From a virus: a stretch of DNA of 35,271 nucleotides. The position numbers and the translations under genes were made by a program. How positions within the stretch are numbered: position 1 is the stretch's first letter; each line of letters opens with the position of its first letter. The notes beneath the pieces were generated by a model, which was not told where the DNA came from, made no database searches, and saw only the letters and a program-made list of their open reading frames with translations. Where the stretch lies: IMG/VR virus record IMGVR_UViG_3300037502_001792, positions 1-35,271 of that record; one strand, written 5' to 3'. Below are positions 1 to 6,270 of this stretch, piece by piece.

Positions 1-127
1 AAGCATCATCAGCCACACCAGCAGTTGCAGTTGTGTTCAGGTTGTTCTTGGCAACATAGCTTGCAGCTAGCTTGCCCTTAATTCCTGATCCAACTCCACC
101 GCCATTAAGCCCACCAACCCATACCCA
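1..127. repeat. Terminal direct repeat, left copy
   Basis: Bases 1-127 are identical to bases 35145-35271. An exact 127-base overlap at the two ends is what a de Bruijn assembler using k=127 leaves on a circular contig, so this is most simply an assembly overlap and not a phage terminal repeat. Removing one copy gives a 35,144 bp circle and restores an uninterrupted gene across the join. Confidence 0.95.
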
Positions 128-391
128 AAGGTACTCATTGTCAGCAGCAGCTACCTGAGCTACGCCAACAAGAAGCCCCTGAGAACCAGCATTTGTAGTA
201 GTAAGCATAGCGGCCTGGCCGTCCTGCTCAATCTTAACAAATGCGTACTGGTCGATTGCCCCATCAGCCTGAACAAACACGAACTCGCCAACTGGCAAGC
301 TACCTACAGTTCGCAAAGCAGCTGGAAGAGGTGTATCTACACCAGTCCAAGTTTTAAGGTAATTTACTCCAAACGATCCTACCTGTGACAT
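1..391 (-). CDS. Small virion (decoration-like) protein, 5' part of gene crossing the join
   Basis: Reading leftward from ATG at 391, with Shine-Dalgarno CGGAGGAAT about 8 bases upstream, the frame stays open to base 1 and continues on the circle from 35144 to a double stop (TAATAA) at 35052-35047. The joined protein is 161 residues. It is rich in Gly, Ala, Val and Thr, with a beta-type pattern and no charged clusters, starting MSQVGSFGVNY and ending VAHLKVN. It lies directly after the major capsid gene in the late unit, where capsid decoration or head-stabilising proteins usually sit. That role is inferred from position and composition; I recognise no specific family. Confidence 0.8.
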   Translation of the reverse strand, partial: MSQVGSFGVNYLKTWTGVDTPLPAALRTVGSLPVGEFVFVQADGAIDQYAFVKIEQDGQAAMLTTTNAGSQGLLVGVAQVAAADNEYLWVWVGGLNGGGVGSGIKGKLAASYVAKNNLNTTATAGVADDA

Positions 392-407
392 ACTCTATTC
401 CTCCGAA

Positions 408-1364
408 TTAAGCGTAAATTACACCCTGGAGAACCGGAGCAGAGCAGCAAAGGTTTCCTTCAACGATAATAACCGTGAAGAAAGCATCCTGGTCAACTGG
501 TCGGTCCATAGTTGGCGTAAGTGGCTTGAAGTCAGCTCCACGAACAAGGTCGATTGTCCAATAGTTAGTATTGAGCAATCGGCACGAGTTAGTTTCGAGA
601 ACTGCAGAACCGTATCCACCATCGAATACAAAGTCGCAACCATCGTAGCTGAGCTTGCGGAATCCAGCCTTAGCTTCCTTGGTAGGGAGATGAATACGCT
701 GAATTGCAGTCAGGGATGAGTGCAGGTACTTCCATGCAGTGCGGTCCATGATTCCAAGGTCAGGCTGCTCATCGCCACGAGTCAATCGGCTGATTGCATC
801 GGTGATATTCTCCTGAATGTTGGAAGCAGAAAGAGTTACGTTGATTGCAAGGTTACGAGCAAACGCGTTGCTTGTACGATCAATCTTTCCGTAAGTTCCC
901 GACGAAGGTGAAGTCGAAACAGCCTTCTTCAACCCGTCAAACTCCATACCGCCAAACGCAGTTCCATCTCCACGAAGGGAAGCGGAATACACGTTCTTAA
1001 GTCGGCTAACGGCAGCCTCAACCTTGCTCTCAGCAAGATCAAGAAGCTGTGCCTCATCGCGGTTAGCTCGTCGCTCACGGCCACTCATCGCTACAGGCTC
1101 ATAGAGCTGCTTAATGCCAAACTGAAATGCAGTCAGGTCATCAATTGATGAAAGGTCAAAAGACTGATAGCCAGAGTAAAAACCTCCAACTGGCACGTCA
1201 TTGTACATGACGGGCTTTCGAAGTTCATAACCACCAGAAATACGCTTAATTCGTCCAGCATCCTGCAAAGCAGCCGAGAACGGGTGATGCGCGGTTACAA
1301 CATCCGCGATATCGTCCGACTGATCAAAGAGGGTTGCTACGAGTGCCTCTTCTAAATTAGCCAT
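408..1364 (-). CDS. Major capsid protein
   Basis: This 318-residue protein is the building block of the head. It follows the scaffold gene and precedes small decoration-like genes, the standard place for the capsid gene. The N-terminus has a long acidic and hydrophobic helix (residues 1-30), then a basic, Gly/Tyr-rich segment (SGGYELRKPV, near 43-52) and a long helical middle (about 90-130) with RRANRDEAQLLDLAESKVEAA-like spacing, as in HK97-fold capsid proteins of podoviruses. The C-terminal half is beta-rich. The start has an AAGGGAT Shine-Dalgarno that lies inside an inverted repeat (see 1369-1393). The fold assignment is by overall resemblance; the identity as capsid is well supported by synteny. 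Confidence 0.85.
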   Translation of the reverse strand: MANLEEALVATLFDQSDDIADVVTAHHPFSAALQDAGRIKRISGGYELRKPVMYNDVPVGGFYSGYQSFDLSSIDDLTAFQFGIKQLYEPVAMSGRERRANRDEAQLLDLAESKVEAAVSRLKNVYSASLRGDGTAFGGMEFDGLKKAVSTSPSSGTYGKIDRTSNAFARNLAINVTLSASNIQENITDAISRLTRGDEQPDLGIMDRTAWKYLHSSLTAIQRIHLPTKEAKAGFRKLSYDGCDFVFDGGYGSAVLETNSCRLLNTNYWTIDLVRGADFKPLTPTMDRPVDQDAFFTVIIVEGNLCCSAPVLQGVIYA

Positions 1365-1368
1365 TTTA

Positions 1369-1393
1369 TTATCCCTTATACGTTATGGGATAA
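1369..1393 (-). promoter_or_regulatory. Hairpin covering the capsid gene ribosome-binding site
   Basis: TTATCCC (1369-1375) and GGGATAA (1387-1393) form a perfect 7 bp inverted repeat with an 11-base AT-rich loop. In the leftward mRNA the GGGAU of one arm is also the likely Shine-Dalgarno of the capsid gene, whose ATG follows a few bases later. There is no U-run, so it is not a terminator. It could control capsid translation or be an RNA-processing site; both are inference. Confidence 0.55.
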
Positions 1394-1401
1394 CTTTACG
1401 G

Positions 1402-2433
1402 CTATTCTCCGTGGAAACGCCGCTTCAGGTTATCCCTAAATGTTTGTGCGTGTACCCTGGGAGTTCCGCTGCCAGCAGAGCCAGATATTGATTTTGCAGC
1501 TTGTTTTGCCTTTTGAGCTACTGCTTGCTGCTGTTGGATAACCGGCCCTGTGGTCATCTTTTGCATGATGCCGGAGAAGGTCGGGTTACCATTAACGACA
1601 TAGTTGTATGCAGTTTCAAGGACCTCTTCAGCGCTAGAATACCTGCCGGTTGCGTTAAGAGCTTGAACTACTGGAGCCATTTCAGCCTCTAACTGCGAAG
1701 CTGTTTCCGGGTCCTTAAACAACGGTTTGCCGTTCATAAACAATTCTACGACACGCTGGTTGTATAGCTCAAGAGCCTTTTTCTCTTGCTCTTGCGCAAT
1801 CGACTCGTACTTCTCTGCAGCAATACGCTCTGCCTCTTCCCTTGTAAGGTAATTTGTTGGCTGCTCGTATTGCTGTGCTGGCTGGTCCAAAAGCTGGTTT
1901 ATATCTACGCCGTAGGACTGCAACCACTCCATAGCGGTGCCGATAGGATCATTCTTCATAGCTCTATCCCAGGCTATGGACCGCCTAGCAATATCGCTTA
2001 CACTAATACCCTCCTTGGCATAGTCGTCTTCGTACTGTTTAATTACGTCATAGACTGACTGATTGTGCTTATGCAGTTGATTTACTTCCTGCATTTTTCG
2101 GTCGTATTGCATACGAGTCTCGTATGCGCGTCGGTTGAGGTATTGTTGTAAAACATGGGCGTTTTGAGCCGAAGGATTAAGAAAAGCCTCCTTTTCCGAT
2201 GCGTTCATATCGCTTGGCGGTACGAGCAACGGGCGCTCTGCCTGTGGCGCTTGCTGTTCAACCGGCGTACTTTGTTCTACTTCGCCACTGGTTTCTTGCT
2301 TGGAAACTTCCTCTTTTTCCTCTTGGCGATCGCTATTCAACTGTTGTTTTAATGTTTCCCTAATAGACAGGGTGGCTGGCTCACGTTGAACTACTACCTC
2401 AGTGGATTCTGCTGATTGGTTATTATCTTCCAT
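1402..2433 (-). CDS. Capsid scaffold protein
   Basis: This 343-residue, strongly hydrophilic protein is rich in Gln and Glu. It is predicted to be mostly helical, with coiled-coil-like stretches (about 90-135 and 190-230). The first 80 residues are acidic and disordered, and the C-terminus is basic (RDNLKRRFHGE). An acidic N-terminal part, a helical core and a short basic tail immediately upstream of the capsid gene are the usual marks of a podovirus scaffold protein, whose basic C-terminal helix binds the coat subunit. The start overlaps the preceding gene by 11 bases, suggesting translational coupling. No protease is visible, so the scaffold may leave intact as in P22. Confidence 0.75.
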   Translation of the reverse strand: MEDNNQSAESTEVVVQREPATLSIRETLKQQLNSDRQEEKEEVSKQETSGEVEQSTPVEQQAPQAERPLLVPPSDMNASEKEAFLNPSAQNAHVLQQYLNRRAYETRMQYDRKMQEVNQLHKHNQSVYDVIKQYEDDYAKEGISVSDIARRSIAWDRAMKNDPIGTAMEWLQSYGVDINQLLDQPAQQYEQPTNYLTREEAERIAAEKYESIAQEQEKKALELYNQRVVELFMNGKPLFKDPETASQLEAEMAPVVQALNATGRYSSAEEVLETAYNYVVNGNPTFSGIMQKMTTGPVIQQQQAVAQKAKQAAKSISGSAGSGTPRVHAQTFRDNLKRRFHGE

Positions 2434-2749
2434 TTCTATACCTATCTATTACTTGGTTATGGATTTGTTTGACTAAACGCCGCTCTGCTTGTTTCGCCTC
2501 TTTTTCCGGCGAGTAGCCTCGGTCGTACGCGTCGCCAATCTCGATTGCCCCTGCCGCCTTGTAAGCCGCTCGTAGCTTCGATTTGCTTGTGTATACTTCT
2601 TTTGGATTAAGTGGGTTTTTGGTGGGAGCCATTTCATCTTGAATAAACAAGTCACGAGCGTTTGATACAACCCGCTTGGCTACTTGTTCTATTGGCACAA
2701 CCTTTTGTTTAACTGGACACCATTGAAACAACCTATATTTTTCACTCAT
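2423..2749 (-). CDS. Conserved phage head-region protein, unknown function
   Basis: A 108-residue basic protein. The middle segment YTSKSKLRAAYKAAG (about 54-68), followed by AIEIGD, resembles a motif seen in small proteins next to capsid genes in many podoviruses, but I cannot assign a function. The C-terminal 35 residues are charged and helical. It is packed tightly in the late unit, overlapping the upstream gene by 4 bases (ATGA type) and the scaffold gene by 11. A virion or assembly role is inferred from position. Confidence 0.7.
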   Translation of the reverse strand: MSEKYRLFQWCPVKQKVVPIEQVAKRVVSNARDLFIQDEMAPTKNPLNPKEVYTSKSKLRAAYKAAGAIEIGDAYDRGYSPEKEAKQAERRLVKQIHNQVIDRYRNGR

Positions 2750-3243
2750 TCATCCTCCATCGTTGTTAGCAAAAATAGGATTTTCATTCGTTTACGATTA
2801 CGCTGTTTGCGTTGTTCTTCGGCAATTTCTGCCTGTCGAATTGCAGCAACATACGCTTTTTGCTCTGCCATCAACGCTTGCTGCCTGGCTTCTTCTGCCG
2901 CTTTGTACTCCGCAATTTTTGCGTAGTATTCGGCAACAACTGCATCAACTTGAGCTTTAATTTCCTCAGTGTATTCAAATTGAGGACTGACGTTTAATGC
3001 TTCATTTGCAACGGCTTCAACCGCTGCTTCAACAGTAGCGCCTTCATTTAGTTGACGCTCAAGGAGTGCTTTGAGATTAAGCTCTTTACGCTTCCTGCGT
3101 TTTGCTTTTGGGAGTTTGCCTTGTAGAAGCTGTGCAGCTAACTCTATTTCCCAATCCGCTTCAGACTTACGACGACGAAAACCATCAGGGTCAAGTATTT
3201 GAACCTGTAGTAAACTTTGTCGTGGATTGAGAAATATCAGCAT
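2746..3243 (-). CDS. Helical, charged protein of the head gene cluster
   Basis: A 165-residue protein dominated by Ala, Glu, Lys and Gln. Residues about 65-150 look like one long amphipathic helix or coiled coil (AEYYAKIAEYKAAEEARQQA region), and the N-terminal third is basic. It shares one base with the upstream gene and 4 bases with the downstream gene, so it is co-translated with the head genes. I recognise no family; a structural or assembly-chaperone role is a guess from context. Confidence 0.7.
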   Translation of the reverse strand: MLIFLNPRQSLLQVQILDPDGFRRRKSEADWEIELAAQLLQGKLPKAKRRKRKELNLKALLERQLNEGATVEAAVEAVANEALNVSPQFEYTEEIKAQVDAVVAEYYAKIAEYKAAEEARQQALMAEQKAYVAAIRQAEIAEEQRKQRNRKRMKILFLLTTMEDE

Positions 3244-3530
3244 TAGGCATCTATAATTTCAGCAACTACCGTATGTGTGTCCATGTATTGAGCTTGAACT
3301 GCTTTTACCTGCTCCTCACCGGCCAAACCGTAGTAAACGCTTAAAGCGTTAGTAATCATAGTTTGGAACATAGCAGCAACGGCTGCTGTGCAAACCTGCT
3401 TCAAAAGGTAATCAGCAGCGGTCACATTTGGAAACTCAGTTTCTGAATACCCATGCACCTTTGCAATAATTTCCAAATACGGTTCAAAGCCTTCTGGTAG
3501 CGGCAATTCAAATACAATTCGTGCTTTCAT
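3243..3530 (-). CDS. Small unknown protein of the late unit
   Basis: A 95-residue, mildly acidic protein with a hydrophobic, Ala-rich helix in the middle (about 50-72). The hydrophobic stretch is interrupted by polar residues, so it is probably amphipathic and not a membrane span. It overlaps the thioredoxin-like gene by 4 bases (ATGA) and abuts the next gene by 1 base, so it belongs to the same translational chain. No recognisable domain. Confidence 0.65.
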   Translation of the reverse strand: MKARIVFELPLPEGFEPYLEIIAKVHGYSETEFPNVTAADYLLKQVCTAAVAAMFQTMITNALSVYYGLAGEEQVKAVQAQYMDTHTVVAEIIDA

Positions 3531-4030
3531 CGTGTTAGCTCCGCAATACCTTTGTTAATCTCAGCGAGCTTGTTACCCATCAACTCCATGTTGTAGGTAA
3601 GTTCTCCGCGCTGTGCAAAAAGGTTGATAAGTTTTTGCTTTTTGTCGTTCGCTACTTTTTCTTCCTGCTGAATCTTGCTTGGAATTACCTCGCCAGTAGC
3701 AAGCCAATGTGCGAGCGAATCAGAATAAAGCATACCAAAGTGGCGGTATTTAAGTTCGCCGCGTTCAAATACAAACAACGCCGGAACGGAGTCTTTGACC
3801 ACATCGGACTTATCCATTTTCATCCAAGTGCGTTTGAACTCGGATGGTTTAGGAGTCTTGTCCATTGGATGTGACACTTCCAATGCTCCACAATCAAAAG
3901 CTGATAGATCTACCTTTGCTAAATGATCATTCAACCTGTCGCAGTAAGGACAATTTTTTGCCCATACTTTAACTAAAACAAGTTCATTTTTAATAAACTC
4001 TTTTGCGGTCTCTTCCGTTAATTGCAACAT
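3527..4030 (-). CDS. Thioredoxin-fold protein with CPYC active site
   Basis: A 167-residue protein whose first ~115 residues have the thioredoxin layout: a beta strand (VLVKVWAKN), the redox motif C27-P-Y-C30, and the cis-proline strand (SVPALFVF, about 92-99). CPYC is the glutaredoxin-type dithiol motif. A charged coiled-coil-like tail (about 120-167) is added at the C-terminus and is not part of the usual fold. The gene starts 12 bases after the stop of the cysteine-rich fibre gene, in the late unit. This suggests it acts on disulfides of that fibre or assists virion assembly in the cytoplasm. The redox fold is well supported; the partner is inference. Confidence 0.85.
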   Translation of the reverse strand: MLQLTEETAKEFIKNELVLVKVWAKNCPYCDRLNDHLAKVDLSAFDCGALEVSHPMDKTPKPSEFKRTWMKMDKSDVVKDSVPALFVFERGELKYRHFGMLYSDSLAHWLATGEVIPSKIQQEEKVANDKKQKLINLFAQRGELTYNMELMGNKLAEINKGIAELTR

Positions 4031-4042
4031 TCATTCTCCAAG

Positions 4043-6022
4043 TTATTTACCAAATACATACCAGTTTTGACTAAGAACATAGGCACCAGAGCATCCTGAG
4101 TAATAGGTTGCTGCTTCGCAAGTTGTTTGATCCCCGTAACCAGAACACGACGGATCTCCTTCGCAAAGGCTATCAATGCTGTTCCAAGTGCAGTTTGAGT
4201 AACTTTGTGTGCATCCTGCTGTTGTTCCGCACGTCGCTTCATTCAAGCCGGAGCATGATTCAACTCGGCGAAATGGACTTATGTGCACCCAATCTTTGAA
4301 ATTACTCAGCGTGTACGAAGTCGTGTGATTTATTTGCTGAGTGCCGTAGGGGACAATAATCACATCATTATTTGCAGAACTTGCATTATAGACCCAATAG
4401 TCTCTGTCAGGACAGGTGTTCATGTCTGGCAGTGTTAATGTAATAGCGGTTTGCCAAGTGCATCCAGGCTCGGCGTTGCAATTTGTTGAATCATCAATGC
4501 CGCCACAAGCTGCCGTTCCGCTGCATGACGCGCCGTAAGTGCCGGTACAGTTGCCAGTCGCATACGTTCCAGTACACGAATACGAATCGTAAGTTCCAGA
4601 ACAACTAACGTACCAAGACCCACCAGTACAAGCGCCAGTGCCGCTATCATAGGTACAATAACTACCACCATTTGCTGCATTACAAGCTGTGCCGTCACCG
4701 CCACCATCGCTGTAATTAGAACAATCATCAAAGTTTTGCGTACATCCGCTAGTAGACCCACACGCTGTTTCATCCAGGCTAGAACAGTCTTGCGGCGTGT
4801 TAGTCCAAGAACAGCCAGTGTAGCTTTCGCAGGTTCCTTGATCGCCAAAAGCTGAGCACGATGCCTGCTCCCAAGTACAGCCAGTTTGCCCTTCGCATCC
4901 ACTTTGGTCGCCATTGAAAGTGCTGCATGAATAACCTGCAAACCACGAGCATCCACCGTGAGCATCACGAGCAAGACAATCGGTTTCGTTTGTGTATGAA
5001 GAACAAGCGTTTGTAGGAACTCCACTACAAACAGCGGTCGCTGGATCTGCAATCCATTCTGTTGCGGTGTTATCAAGAGTCTGATTAGCTGTAACGTACT
5101 TTACTCGAAGTGCTGTACCACCTGAACTTACTAGCGTACTTGTAGGAGCTGATGTACCACCTGCATATACACCCTGTTGAAAACCGCCATAGCCGTAATG
5201 CGCGAATGCTGCTTGTACGTTGTAACTGATGAGTGTATTGGTAGGTTGGTAGTAAACTGCTTGACCGTTCCCACCGCTGATCCAAGTGGAAACCTCACCA
5301 CTTGAGTTGACTCCTATATGTCCTTTGTTAACTCCCCCAAATCTAAAATCCAGCCATGTGTAAGATCCACTGTTGTCAAACAGGGCGTGACGTGTGGTCC
5401 CTGGTTGCCCGTTCGATTTACCAGACGCTGCAATCGTAAGCACACCGCTAAATGCTGTGCCCTCAATGAGCATATTGCCCGATTGAACGTTGCCGCCAGT
5501 CAACAGTTTTGCAGATACGTTATCAATCGTTAATCGTGCTGTGTTACTTGGAGTAAATACCAATCCAGCAGAAGTGTTTGCGCATACAATTCGATAAGAA
5601 TATGTTCCGGCGGTTGTTAGTGTAGCAAGCGTATTCCCAGCAAAAGTTACCACCACGGAACCAGCGGTAAAGTTTGAGATAGTAAACGATACGTCAAATC
5701 GTTCACCTAGGTTAAGCGTGGGAGTTTGATTTAGCGTTGCAGTCCCATTTGACGTTTTTGATACAGAGTTGCTGCTGTATGCCCATCCAGCTCCAACATT
5801 CCATCCGGTTGCGCTTCCTGTAAACGATCCGTTTGTAATGCGCTCTGATGCACCCGATGCCACTGAAAGTGTGTCAGTAGAATCATTAAAATTAAAGTTT
5901 TGTGTATCTTGCGCAATTTGACCAGTCGCTCCACCAAACGCAACTCCGCCAGTTGTAAGAACTGGAACACCATCAACAGTCCAATCTAAATTACCTGTGA
6001 ACGGATTAAAAACGTAAGGCAT
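4043..6022 (-). CDS. Cysteine-rich tail fibre or spike protein
   Basis: A 659-residue protein. The N-terminus (MPYVFNPFTGNLDW) is typical of phage fibre proteins that attach through the first domain. Residues about 40-330 are Gly/Ser/Thr-rich beta repeats. Residues about 333-545 and 586-648 contain some 33 cysteines arranged in repeats of the form C-S-x(6-8)-C-x(4-6)-G-C-[ST]-[WQ], several with the core DQxxCExxTGCxW. Such modules are expected to be held by disulfides, in the manner of small extracellular PSI-like or EGF-like modules. The start abuts the preceding stop (TAATG type). Its position between portal and head genes is unusual for a receptor-binding fibre. A receptor-binding or surface-decoration role is inferred. 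Confidence 0.7.
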   Translation of the reverse strand: MPYVFNPFTGNLDWTVDGVPVLTTGGVAFGGATGQIAQDTQNFNFNDSTDTLSVASGASERITNGSFTGSATGWNVGAGWAYSSNSVSKTSNGTATLNQTPTLNLGERFDVSFTISNFTAGSVVVTFAGNTLATLTTAGTYSYRIVCANTSAGLVFTPSNTARLTIDNVSAKLLTGGNVQSGNMLIEGTAFSGVLTIAASGKSNGQPGTTRHALFDNSGSYTWLDFRFGGVNKGHIGVNSSGEVSTWISGGNGQAVYYQPTNTLISYNVQAAFAHYGYGGFQQGVYAGGTSAPTSTLVSSGGTALRVKYVTANQTLDNTATEWIADPATAVCSGVPTNACSSYTNETDCLARDAHGGCSWFAGYSCSTFNGDQSGCEGQTGCTWEQASCSAFGDQGTCESYTGCSWTNTPQDCSSLDETACGSTSGCTQNFDDCSNYSDGGGDGTACNAANGGSYCTYDSGTGACTGGSWYVSCSGTYDSYSCTGTYATGNCTGTYGASCSGTAACGGIDDSTNCNAEPGCTWQTAITLTLPDMNTCPDRDYWVYNASSANNDVIIVPYGTQQINHTTSYTLSNFKDWVHISPFRRVESCSGLNEATCGTTAGCTQSYSNCTWNSIDSLCEGDPSCSGYGDQTTCEAATYYSGCSGAYVLSQNWYVFGK

Positions 6023-6270
6023 TACGATCTCACAACAGAGGTAAGTGTTGAACCACTATATCCTAAAGTTAAAGTTGCAACCGTCACACTCGCTAGTTTG
6101 TAGGTAACACCAGTAAGGTTTGTTCCAGTGTATGAAAGTACAATTTCATCATGAGGCTGATTTACAAGCCCCTGTACCATTTCCTGATACACGTTACCAT
6201 TCCGAGTAACAGTTGCAACGGGAATGTCGGGATTGACGCTTGCAGCGGAATTGGAAACTACTGTACTCAT
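6022..6270 (-). CDS. Small beta-rich protein between portal and fibre
   Basis: An 82-residue protein rich in Thr, Val and Ser, with alternating hydrophobic residues (KLASVTVATLTLGYSG) that suggest a small beta domain. It overlaps the portal gene by 4 bases and the fibre gene by 1 base, so all three are coupled. It might be a fibre-attachment or head-surface protein. I do not recognise the family. Confidence 0.65.
   Translation of the reverse strand: MSTVVSNSAASVNPDIPVATVTRNGNVYQEMVQGLVNQPHDEIVLSYTGTNLTGVTYKLASVTVATLTLGYSGSTLTSVVRS

Noticed and set aside
4435-5076. 213-codon frame on the minus strand, in another phase within the cysteine-rich fibre gene
   Set aside because: It arises from the repeated Cys/Ser/Gly codons of the fibre, has no ribosome-binding site and reads as Leu/Val-rich nonsense.
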